Positions 1 through 42,244 of a stretch of 64,000 nt of DNA are shown here, one piece after another (positions within the stretch are counted from its first letter, which is position 1; every line of letters starts with the position of its first letter). The notes beneath the pieces were generated by a model. The model worked only from the letters and a program-made list of their open reading frames with translations, ran no database searches and was not told the DNA's origin. The position numbers and the translations under genes are program-made. The stretch spans positions 7,921,001 to 7,985,000 of the forward strand of contig JBAMJR010000097.1 of NCBI GenBank assembly GCA_038501785.1, in the 5' to 3' direction. This stretch comes from Myoxocephalus aenaeus. Taxonomy: Eukaryota > Chordata > Actinopteri > Perciformes > Cottidae.

Positions 1-835
1 TAAACAGGTTTGCCATATCAACATAAAAGCTGATAATCAGAGTTATGTATATGTAGTTTAGCAGCTGGGCCCTATTCTTCGTACCTGGGCCCTGTTTCTC
101 GTACCTGGCTTACTGAGTTAGCGGGCTAATTTTCAGGATAAGATGACGTAGGTCAGGCTTTTCGGTGTCTCGAAGCAAGCTTCGATAAATCACCATAGCA
201 ACACAGCCAAAAATGTAAACCTGCTCCCGGGCAGGCTAACTGAAATTCACTGGATAAGCTGGCCACTCCCACCGGACACTTCCTCATTGATGAAGGAGCG
301 ATATTAGTTATATTAGTTTTATAGGGAGAGAGTTCTTTCAGATCGCCAAGATCCGTCCTCACATCATCATGACTTCCTGTACGCGGCGCTATAGATTCTG
401 CCGACAAGGAATCATTTATTTACGAGAGCTTCTCGAGCCGCGGACACTGATCACCACAGGCGCAGCCGATCACCCGTCTCACAGACACAGACTATCACCC
501 GCTGCATGCCGTGCTGTTCTTAAGTTTATTTAGCGCTTAAGAAACTTATGGATGTGTTGAAAGCATAATTATATGACAGTGTTATTAGTACACCATACAT
601 ATCATTATTGTAGAACATGATTAAGGTGATCGTGATAAGAATACAGAGAATCACACACAATTTATTTTCACTGCTTCAATTGATTGAATTTCTGATTATG
701 AATAATACATACATACTGATCCACCCATACACATATTCAAACTCCTCGTTATATGGTAATCTACACATACATGTATATACACATATATAGTACATGATAC
801 ATACGCGCATACAGTACATATGTCCTCATAAGTAT

Positions 836-957
836 TGTAACGGACTGAGGGAAATGTTATGTTATGAATGTTATGTTCAAGAGGTCAGTGAACGTCTCAT
901 GAGCTGGGTAGCTGTGAAAGGTGCCTGTGATTGGAGAACGAGGGAGGGGGGATGTGG

Positions 958-1038
<81 letters not shown>

Positions 1039-1218
1039 GGCGCGTTCGGCGCAGTCTATGACCCAGAGCAGAGGTGAAGCTTGTTGAGAAGTTTTCACGG
1101 GGTTCTACTGTTGTTTTGGCGTAGGCTACAGCCCACAGTAGCCTGTTCTATGTTCCATTAATAAACACCCTATAAGCCATCTTACGTCTCGTAGCTTTCC
1201 TGACCCAGGGTCGCTACA
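836..1218 (+). repeat. 5' LTR of the gypsy element
   Basis: The repeat runs from TGTAAC to CTACA, 383 bp, with the usual TG...CA ends. It contains a long (GT)n tract at 959-1035 and an AATAAA polyadenylation signal at 1160-1165 near the 3' side. Its first ~57 and last ~17 bases match the two ends of the 3' LTR. Confidence 0.85.
959..1035. repeat. (GT)n microsatellite inside the 5' LTR
   Basis: About 38 uninterrupted TG units. The tract is absent from the 3' LTR because the middle of that LTR is deleted. It produces spurious Cys-Val and Thr-His frames on the two strands. Confidence 0.97.
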
Positions 1219-1236
1219 TTTGGTGTCAGAAGTAAA
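1219..1236 (+). promoter_or_regulatory. Candidate primer binding site of the gypsy element
   Basis: TTTGGTGTCAGAAGTAAA lies directly after the 5' LTR, where the tRNA primer of reverse transcription anneals; TGG followed by a tRNA 3'-end complement is the usual form. Which tRNA it matches was not determined. Confidence 0.55.
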
Positions 1237-1371
1237 ACTTTCGCTATCATCAACATCGCCACGCGGGTTAGCAGCGGAGAAGCTAAGTGGCTAACGCTCG
1301 TCAGCGGTGAGAAACATGACGTTGGGGATCCGTCTCAAGATTAAACGGGAAGGAGAAAGTGACAAACCAGA

Positions 1372-2160
1372 ATGGGACGGCACAGCCGGGGCCTGGCACG
1401 GGTAAAAGAAATGACCGCGAGGATGGCTGCGGAGGCTGGCTTTGGCCGCTTGGACCGCGCCGGTGGTGGAAATGGCGGCCGTGGAGGAATGACTGCAGCC
1501 GCAGTAAGGGACATGACTGAGCACACTGAGACACACAGAGAAGCTATTCCGTCCACAATAAAGACCCCCAGACATGACTGTAAATCCAACTGGGAAGCTT
1601 TTCATGCACAATTTGAACTGTTAGCCCATGCCAGTAGATGGTCCACTGAAGTAAAAGCTCTCCAGTTAGCGATGTGCCTCACGGGTGACGCTTTATCAAG
1701 CCTGCTGCTGCTGAGTCCCGATGATAGGAGTGATTATGATGCACTAATTGGGTCTCTAAAGCGACGATTTGGACAATGCTCTGCCACTAGCCTGCTCCGC
1801 TCTGAACTATGCAGGCCAGAGGAGCCACTGAGGGAGCTCGCTAATGACATTGAGGGGCTTGTTCACCGCACCTACGCCCACATGCCCCCGTCCATCCAGA
1901 GTGAGCTAGCTAGGGACCATTTCCTCCAGGCCCTGCTGCCAGCTGACCTGCGCATCCAGACACTACTGGCGCACCCCTGGTCGCTCCAGGAGGCTTTGGA
2001 GTCAGTTACGGAGAGAGAGATGCTGTGTGCTGGCGCCGTGGGTAAAGTGATTGAAAAAGCACCAAAGGGGAGAGCTGCTTGTGAGACTGAAAGGGAGTTG
2101 GCGCAGCCTGCCTGGGTGGGGGAGCTAACCCAGCTGGTGAAGGCTGCTACTCAGAGATGA
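1372..2160 (+). CDS. Gag-like protein of the gypsy element
   Basis: The frame is open for 262 codons and starts at an ATG after the leader. Residues from about 63 to 160 (FHAQFELLAHASRW, LTGDALSSLLLL, SLKRRFGQ) resemble the retrotransposon Gag/capsid domain of Ty3/gypsy elements, which forms the particle that packages the RNA. No CCHC zinc knuckle is visible before the stop, although many family members have one after this point; it may have been lost. Other frames over this region are shadows. Confidence 0.75.
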   Translation: MGRHSRGLARVKEMTARMAAEAGFGRLDRAGGGNGGRGGMTAAAVRDMTEHTETHREAIPSTIKTPRHDCKSNWEAFHAQFELLAHASRWSTEVKALQLAMCLTGDALSSLLLLSPDDRSDYDALIGSLKRRFGQCSATSLLRSELCRPEEPLRELANDIEGLVHRTYAHMPPSIQSELARDHFLQALLPADLRIQTLLAHPWSLQEALESVTEREMLCAGAVGKVIEKAPKGRAACETERELAQPAWVGELTQLVKAATQR

Positions 2161-2181
2161 GAGACAAGACAAGCCACGACC

Positions 2182-3375
2182 ATGAGTCTGCTGGGGGTGT
2201 GGCCAGCCTGGCCACCTGGTCCGACACTGCCCCCATTCCACTGCGGACAAGGGAAACAACGCATAATCGGGACGATGCGGACCCCTGGCACTCTGTCCCA
2301 CCCCCCTCTAATTAACGAAGCTACGCAACCATCCGACCAAATAGGGGCACCAAGACCACCGGAGGATTTTGATGGTCAGCTGGAGCGACTAGTGGTGCTG
2401 GGTCGAACCTGGATAGGAGACTGTTGGTACGCACCGCTCACCATTGGAGAGACATGCTGCTCTGCACTGGTAGACACGGGTTCATCAGCAACCCTGGTGA
2501 GGCCCGATGTGGTGAAAAAGGGAACTGATATTTTTCCCACTATAGTGAAACTGCAGTCAGTCACCGGAGAGCTAACTCCCATGGTTGGGGAAGCAATAGT
2601 GACTCTGGGGCTGGGGATAAAGTCTATCCGCTGCCCGGTGTGGGTTGCTAACCTGGAGGACTGTATACTGGGACTGGATATTCTCGGGGCTTTGGACTGT
2701 GTCATCAACACAAAGAGAGGAACTCTCACGTTCCCTGATGGCCATGTCATCCAGATGTGGTGCCAGCCACCCCGGCCTGGCTGTGTTGCGACCCACACCG
2801 TTGCCACACTGACGGCTGAGACAACAAATTATGCTGCTCCAAGCTGCATTCTTTCAAATGAGCCACCTCCACCACCCTCCACCCTGCCAGCTGCTGAGTT
2901 GCACCCACCCCCAGCCTCTGTCCGGCCACCTACAAGTCCACACACACAGGTGACAAACGCCTCTCCACCTGACGACCGTGAAAGAGTCTTGGCAGTGAGG
3001 GAGGTCTGGCAGACAAACTGTGGTGGTCTGACTCCTAGCGAACAAGATCTGTTGTGGCAGCTGCTTCTTGAGTTTAAGGACTGTTTTGCAATGTCGGAGG
3101 ACGATGTGGGCCGCACAGATCTCATCCAGCATTGCATCGAAACAGGAGATGCACGGCCGATTAGGAGACCTCGACGCCTCCCACTGGCCAGGCAGGCTGC
3201 GGCAGACAAAGCCCTGCAAGGGATGCAGTGAGCGGGAATCATCGAGCCTTCCACCAGCCCCTGGGCCTCGGCGGTCGTCATGGTCCCCAAAAAGCAGAAG
3301 GAGGCATGGCGTTTCTGTGGGGACTTCAGACTCCTCAACAAAGTGACAAAAAAGGACTCCTACCCCCTTCCATGC
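2182..3375 (+). pseudogene. Protease and start of reverse transcriptase, broken
   Basis: The first part carries an aspartic protease signature, LVDTGSSATLV (about residues 95-105), and the later ILGLDIL motif, as in gypsy proteases that cut the polyprotein. It runs into the conserved lead-in of reverse transcriptase (ETGDARPIRRPRRLP). A TGA at 3229-3231 stops the frame, and the same frame then continues through the fingers region (ASAVVMVPKK, WRFCGDFRLLNK) to about 3375. Everything after that, including the YxDD catalytic palm, is missing. Confidence 0.82.
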
Positions 3376-3770
3376 CCTTGTGGAGGCCCCAGTCCTCTCA
3401 CCGCCTGAACCCACCCTGCCTTTTATCCTTGACACGGACGCCAGTAATGCAGGCGCAGGTGTTGTGCTGGCCCAAGTGACTCCTGAAGGAGAGTCGCCGC
3501 TACTGTGTCACGAGGCAGGAGCTGCTTGCTATGGTCTGTGCCATCCGACATTTCAGATATTACCTTGGGGGCCTCCACTTCACAGTCCGGACCGACCACT
3601 CTGCCTTACAGTGGCTCATGTCTTTTAAGGAGCCAGAGGGCCAGCTGGCACGCTGGATTGAGGAGCTACAGGCGTATGATTTCACTGTGGTCCACAGACC
3701 GGGGGCACGCCACGGAAATGCTGACGCGCTCTCACGGCGGCCTTGCAGCGCTGATGGCTGCAACTACTGT
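3376..3770 (+). pseudogene. RNase H fragment of the gypsy element
   Basis: Starting just after the deletion, one frame shows LDTDASNAGAGVVLAQ with the first catalytic Asp of the gypsy RNase H. A frameshift near 3500 moves to the frame with VCAIRHFRYYL, FTVRTDHSALQWL and HRPGARHGNADALSR, the classic end of the domain. The enzyme would degrade the RNA strand of the RNA-DNA hybrid, but this copy is broken by the shift. Confidence 0.82.
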
Positions 3771-4908
3771 GAGAAAAGAGAGGCGCAGGAAGAAGAGCGA
3801 CTGCAACCTGATGTGAAATGTGCTGCAGTGGGACTGGAGGACACGCCAGCAGGCCATGGACTGACAGCTGTGGACGCAGCAGAGTGGGGGTGCAAACAGG
3901 AAGAGGATGTCGACATAAGGCCAGTGCTCACTTGGGTGGGATCCAAACAGCGACCACCTTGGGGAGAGGTTACCATGTGTTCTCGAGCCACAAAGGGACT
4001 CTGGTCAATTTTTCAAGCCCTGCGACTGCGTGATGGTGTATTACAGAGGGGGTGGAAAGTGCTGGCCACAGTGGCAAGTGGTGGTACCCAGAGTTCTGAG
4101 AGAGACAGTGCTCCTGGCAATGCACGGAGCTCTGGGATCTGGTCACTTCGGCGTTACTAAGACCATCCGTCGCCTCCGCCAACATGGGGCCAACATAGGC
4201 GGGATGTGGAAGACTACTGCCTGAAGTCATCCACACAGATCACGGCGGAAACTTTGAGTCCCGTGTCTTCGCCGCCATGTGTGACATACTGGGATCCCAC
4301 AAGACCCGCACTACACCCCTCCATCCAAAGAGCGATGGGCTGGTCGAGAGATTCAACCGTACGCTGGCCATAGTGACAGCTAAACACCAACGCGACTGGG
4401 ACGACCACGTGACTCTTGTGCTGATGGCTTACAGGTCTGCTGTGCAGGACTCCACTTCCTGCTCTACTGCCCTTCTCATGCTCGGCAGAGAAATCCGGAC
4501 GCCAGCTAAGATGATGATGGGGAAACCTCCTGACGCCCCGCGGGTCCCCCGCGGCTCGACTATGCTCGGAAACTCCAGGACCACTTGGAGTCAGCCCACG
4601 AGTTTGCCAGGAACCAGATGCGCAGTGCGAGCGCAAGGCAAAAGAGAAACTACGACGTACACGTCAGAGGACGACATTTTGAAGTCGGAGATCTGGTCTG
4701 GGTGTATAGCCCTCAGAGGAAGAAGGGCAGGTGCCCAAAGCGCGATAGTGAGTGGGTGGGGCCCTGCAGAGTCCTGGAGAGACTTGGAGAAGTGGTGTAC
4801 AGGGTCCAGCTGCCACCACGAGGAAGGAAAGTCGCTCTTCACAGAGACAGGCTGGCCCCCTACCGGGTCACATTCACCCCACCAGGACAGGAGCCTGGGA
4901 CACGGTGA
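3771..4908 (+). pseudogene. Linker and integrase remnants of the gypsy element
   Basis: After a linker, 4100-4215 shows part of the integrase zinc-binding domain (MHGALGSGHFGVTKTIRRL). The sequence then jumps near 4218 to the second half of the catalytic core: VIHTDHGGNFES with one catalytic Asp, and SDGLVERFNRTLA with the catalytic Glu. The Cys pair of the zinc site and the first catalytic Asp are gone. A frameshift near 4555 leads to the C-terminal domain at 4585-4908 (KRNYDVHVRGRHFEVGDLVW), a form common to gypsy integrases. Confidence 0.82.
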
Positions 4909-5167
4909 ACCCTGGACTCTGCCCGGACTACCCCCCAAACCCTTCCCAATGGGCCCAGCCTTTCGCCCGACCCTTCACAGACTGGTCTTGGTGTCCCTGG
5001 CCTAGCTCCTCCATTCCCATCCCCTGCCCTTGGTCCCAGGGTCCCCTCAACCCCTTTTCCTTCTTCCTAACACTGACAGCAGCCTCAGAGGAACCGGAGG
5101 CCCCCTGGCCACCTGAGAGACTTTGTTTGCCCCCTCGGGGGCGAGGGACTTTGTGGGGGGAGGGTAG
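4909..5167 (+). other. Gypsy 3' untranslated region with polypurine tract
   Basis: This non-coding, C-rich stretch ends in a purine-rich run, TGTGGGGGGAGGGTAG, directly before the 3' LTR. That is the position of the plus-strand primer of reverse transcription. No envelope gene is present. Confidence 0.6.
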
Positions 5168-5242
5168 TGTAACGGACTGAGGGAAATGTTATGTTATGAA
5201 TGTTATGTTCAGAAGGTCAGTGAACGACCCAGGGTCGCTACA
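5168..5242 (+). repeat. 3' LTR of the gypsy element, internally deleted
   Basis: Only 75 bp long against 383 bp for the 5' LTR. The first ~57 bp and last ~17 bp match the 5' LTR; the middle ~308 bp, including the (GT)n tract and the AATAAA signal, are missing. The join reads GTGAACGACCCAGGG. Confidence 0.85.
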
Positions 5243-7028
5243 GTACATATTTATTTGTAAATATAATCTGATTGATTTGGATGATGAAGCACTTAAAATT
5301 TGCCGACACATTTTCCCAACACTGACGCATTTAACTTATCGACTCTTATGTCTTGCAGCGGGGCGGGGTTAAAGTTGCATTCACGGCAACAACATTGCAA
5401 AAACGTTGGAATATTCGCAACGGGTTTGCTGTGAATGACTACGGTATTGACTTCCTCATATGCGTTCATGTTCATCTCCTGCTTCTCAGCAGAGAAATAA
5501 AAAGAGGTTCCTCTGAGTTTATTTGCCATTGTACTGTTAGAACATCGTGGTGTCAGTGCTCGATTATTATCCCTTCTGAAGAGGATCGGGCGAGCGCATT
5601 TATCCAGAGGATTTACGTCTGGCTAGAATTAACGAGACCGTTTCAGCGCGGATCAGCCGTGAAGAAACCCAGATAGCCTGATGTCAATCATCTCGCTAAT
5701 TTAAGGTGGATAATAGGACATTTGCTTGACTTTGTTTAGCCAGGTACGAGAAACAGGGCCCTGGTTCACTGAGTTAGCCGGATAATTTTCAGGATAAGAT
5801 GACGCAGGTCAGGCTTTTCGGTTCTTCGAAGCAAGTTTAGAAAAATCACCATAGCAACACATCGAAATCCCTTAACCTGCTCCAGAGCAGGTTAACTGAA
5901 ATTCACTGGATAAATTGGCCACTCCCACCAGACATAAAAGGCAGCTCCCTTCCTCATCGATGAAGGAGCGATATTAGTTATATTAGTTTTATAGGGAGAG
6001 AGTTCTTTGATATCGCCAAGATCCGTTCTCACATCCTCACGACTTCCTGTACGCGCGCTATAGATTTTGCCGAGACCTCCTTGAGTCATACATTAAACAC
6101 CACAAGCGCAGCAGAGCATCGCTCGTCTCACATACTGTATGCAGACTGGATCACAGCCTTGAGCTTTTTTGCGACTGGTACATGTCTGTACACTGTCTGC
6201 GATGCAGAGAACATCGGGAAAGCCGCTGCAGGCCGTGCTGTTCATAGCGTTTATTTAGCGCTTAAGAAACTTATGGATGTGTTAAAGCACTCATAATTAT
6301 ATCACGGTGTTATTAGTACACCATACATATCATTATTGTAGAAAATGATTAAGGTACTGATCCGCCCATACACATATTCAAACTCCTAGTTATATGGTAA
6401 TCTACACATACATGTATATACACATATACATACGCGCATACAGTACATATATCCTCATAAGTATATATTAATTCGCCAGCAGGCACATTTAAATAAATAT
6501 AATCTGATTGATTTGGGTGATGAGGCACTTAAAATTAGCCGATACATTTTCCCAACACTAACGCATTTAACTTGTGACTCCGACTTGTGACTCCGATTTG
6601 AGCCCGACCAGCGGAGGCACCGTTATGCTGCATTCACAAACAGGAAGTGTTGCGAATATTCGCTACACTTTGGATGTGAACGCACCATTAGACTTTGCCA
6701 TGATTATGGACTTAAATTCATCATATGTAGTCGTGATCATCTCCTGCTCCTCCACGGAGAAAAGAGACGCTCTTTCTCTGAGTTTATTTAAAATTGTAGC
6801 GTTTGAAGATCATCGAATCTGTGTTCGACTCCTCCCCCTTCTGAAGAGGCGCGTGCACGAGCATTTATCCAGATGAATGAAGTCTGGTTAAAATGAACGA
6901 GACTGTTTGAGGGCGGGTCAACCTTTGAAGAACCGGGAAAGCCTGATGTCAATCATCTCTCTAATTTAAGATGGATAATAGGACATTTGATCGACTTTGT
7001 TGGACCACGTACGAAGAATACCCCCCTG

Positions 7029-7330
7029 ACCAGAAAGTGCCCAACAATTCTGTCAATGCACCAGCTTTTGTAATTTTAGGCAGAGGGGGGCAGAATAGTG
7101 ATTCCTGATCTGGAAAAACCGTTTGCCAATATGCAAATGCCCAAATATTAGCTGCCCAATAGTAATCTTTAAATACAAGAGGACCCATACCTCCTCAATT
7201 TTTTTATAACCCTAAATCAATTCTTAAATGATTGTCTCAAGCTTCTTAAATATATCAGCCGTGGTCAATATCTGCAAAATTTGAAAGCAATATTACATTT
7301 TTGGTAGCAATACCATCTCAATGCAGTTGG
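7029..7330 (-). pseudogene. L1-like LINE ORF2 C-terminal fragment
   Basis: Read on the minus strand, the segment gives pieces such as KKLETIIKEFIW and YYWAANIWAFAYW. These resemble the region of fish L1/Tx1-type ORF2 proteins after the reverse transcriptase, where YYWAANI is typical. The frame is interrupted and there is no intact protein. The outer DNA transposon ends against this fragment and may have inserted next to or into it. Confidence 0.6.
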
Positions 7331-9259
7331 GCATGTCGTTTTTTTATCTGTGCAGAAAAGTCACGCCAAGTCAGTCACAAAGAAAACTACCTTTAAAAAA
7401 TGGCAACCAATAAACACAGATCTTTCAACCAGGAGACAGCTGTTTGTTCCCCATGTGCATGATAAGTCATTGTTGATTTATTTATCACATAACTTGTGTA
7501 TTTCATGGCACTTCCGTAGTTATTTTAACCCAAATTACAATCTTTTCCTAAACGTAACTAAGTAGTTTTGATGCCTGAACCTAAGTATTTCACAATATTT
7601 TCCTTAACTAGTAACTAGCACTAAACCAGATACAGACAGATGCATGTAACGAGCCGAAATTGAAACATGTTGCAGGAAAACGTGAAAAATGAGGAGTAAC
7701 TTTGTAAAATATCCACTGTAAATTGAAGTGTTGGCATACACGGCGTGTCAGGACATCGTTATCAGTTCACAACTATTACTGATGTAAAATAATGATAACC
7801 AGCATTTTATGGTGGTCACCCTTTTTTTATATTTAGACACAGATTGTACCTGAAATGTAGCAACAGCAAAATATAGGCTAACATTTGAAAAATCATGAAT
7901 GAATGTACATCCATAGCTGCAACTGCAGATTATCATTCAGTGATGCATTCCAGGAATGTCGATCCACTCCTCATCCTCCCTCTCTCTCTAGGCTTGCCCT
8001 CCCCGCACAGAGGGATGCTGGGATGGAGGGATGGACAGAGGGGATTACAGAGCGTTGTCTCATTCAATAGCTGTATGAGTCATCCTGCTGTATAACTCAC
8101 GCTGGTTGTAATACTCACACAACATCGTGAAGCACAGCATACACGTGCTCACAAACACACACTGCACTCTCACAACGGTATGTTGAAGCTGGGTACCTGT
8201 ATCAATAACTATACCTCACTGAATCCTAAGGCTGGAACTGCATGTAACTTGACACACATACTGGACACACCTGCACATAAACTAACCTTCTGCAGCATTA
8301 ACGACACGCATACAACCAGTATCTGACTTCCTGAGCTCTAGAGTGTGAACGTACATTTCAGCACTGTAGTATAACAGTAAACTTTTTTTTTTTCTTTAGC
8401 TTTTTTTTCTTTTCTGGACCTTGGCAGCACATATATGCTCTGCCAGGTCAACTCTGGTCCAGGGGATGCGTTGAGTAATTGGTTCTGCACCAAATAATTA
8501 AGCCGAAGTGAAAATGTAAATGGTAAATGCTCTTGTGAAATCCTCATAATACATCATTCATGTGTGACAAACAAATGTGTGCAAACAAGGAGCTGTTTTC
8601 ACAATTATCTCAAGAAGAGGATACACTTATGATGACATCATAAGTAACTGAGTAGAGTTAAGTGGCACCTCCATCTTGTATGACATTTTACATGTTATAT
8701 GTCTTACAGGAATACTTTTTGATATTCACATTTGGGGATATATGTTTCTTTTCTTTTCTTTGAAGCTTGCATTAATTGGTGAGGTTTAGAGAAGCCCGGA
8801 CTGAATCTTTGTTATCTTTGGGCAGGCTAACTGTCTAATTGTTTCCATTGTTTATGCTACGCTAAGCTAACAGGCTGTTGGTGGTATAGCTTCATATTTA
8901 ACGTAAAAACATGGGACTGGTATCGATCTTGTCGTCTGACACACAAGTGGGTTTCCCCCCGCCCCCCCAAAAAAAATGGTTACTTATTATTTTTAAATTG
9001 TCTTGCATACAGTTATTCAGGTTTGTTTGCCTTCCTTCTTTTCCTCCTAGAACTTTCCATTTTCTATCATTCATGTTTTGGGGTTCTCTCACTGTACGTA
9101 AGACTGCTTCTAACCCTCAGGCACTTTCCTTTCATTTCTGCAGCACACAGCATTTTTCTTTTGCACCGCTAATCTGTCATTTCTTGGTCTGTCTCTCTCC
9201 CTCCACCCTCTGTCACTTAATGCTCTCAGTACTAATATATGTGTATGTGGGAGAGTGAG

Positions 9260-9314
<55 letters not shown>

Positions 9315-9456
9315 TGCTGAGACGTAGCCGCTCTGAGCGCTCGTTAAACACCAGATAAGAGGTACTCCACAGCATGTAGTGGCAGCAGCGGCGCCAGATA
9401 AATCTGCTTGATAAATAAATCTAATCATTTACCCTCTCTTCTTCTCTTTCTACCAG
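7331..9456. other. Non-coding DNA upstream of the candidate begain microexon
   Basis: No protein family is recognisable in any frame. The stretch holds an (AT)n tract near 9262-9310 and ends in a pyrimidine-rich run before 9457. It is probably begain intron or upstream sequence; the first begain exon was not located. Confidence 0.5.
9262..9310. repeat. (AT)n microsatellite
   Basis: About 24 AT units; the tract creates a spurious Ile-Tyr repeat frame on the minus strand. Confidence 0.95.

Positions 9457-42244
<32,788 letters not shown>

Larger units (their letters stand above)
836..5242 (+). mobile_element. Ty3/gypsy LTR retrotransposon, internally deleted and inactive
   Basis: A 5' LTR (836-1218) and a shortened 3' LTR (5168-5242) begin with the same bases (TGTAACGGACTGAGGG) and end with CCCAGGGTCGCTACA. 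A primer-binding-site candidate follows the 5' LTR and a G-rich polypurine tract precedes the 3' LTR. The internal order Gag, aspartic protease, start of reverse transcriptase, RNase H, integrase is that of Ty3/gypsy elements. The flanks GTAT (832-835) and GTAC (5243-5246) may be a 4-bp target duplication with one change. An in-frame stop, several frameshifts, loss of the reverse transcriptase palm and a gap in integrase show it cannot move by itself. No envelope frame is seen. Confidence 0.9.
88..5760. mobile_element. Second copy of the same DNA transposon, inserted into the outer copy and itself split by a gypsy element
   Basis: Its ends are near-perfect inverted repeats: GGCCCTGTTTCTCGTACCTG at 88-107 and its complement ending at 5760. 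CTG lies on each side (85-87 and 5761-5763), and removing the copy plus one CTG rejoins the outer element. Body segments 110-835 and 5247-5736 match 5764-6470 and 6490-6990 of the outer copy in order, including the shared stretches around 290-380/5970-6040 and 5650-5735/6930-7000. Excluding the gypsy insert it is about 1.26 kb, close to the outer copy. No transposase is visible. Confidence 0.72.
68..7025. mobile_element. Outer copy of a non-autonomous DNA transposon, interrupted by a second copy
   Basis: The left end (68-84, GGCCCTATTCTTCGTACC) is the inverted complement, with a few changes, of the right end (around 7007-7025, ...GTACGAAGAATACCCCC). CTG stands directly outside both ends (65-67 and 7026-7028), as expected for a 3-bp target site duplication. 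Without the inserted second copy the element is about 1.28 kb and has no credible transposase frame, so it looks non-autonomous. A 3-bp duplication with short inverted ends would fit a PIF/Harbinger-like MITE, but that family normally prefers TWA, so the family is only a guess. The body (5764-7006) is similar along its length to the copy at 88-5760. Confidence 0.7.

Noticed and set aside
153..407. Minus frame with SPYKTNITNIAPSSMRK, repeated at 5892-6089
   Set aside because: It recurs because the DNA element is duplicated; it shows no known domain and looks like non-coding transposon body.
794..1098. Plus- and minus-strand frames with Cys-Val and Thr-His repeats
   Set aside because: They are translations of the (GT)n tract in the gypsy LTR; the same applies at 31850-32150.
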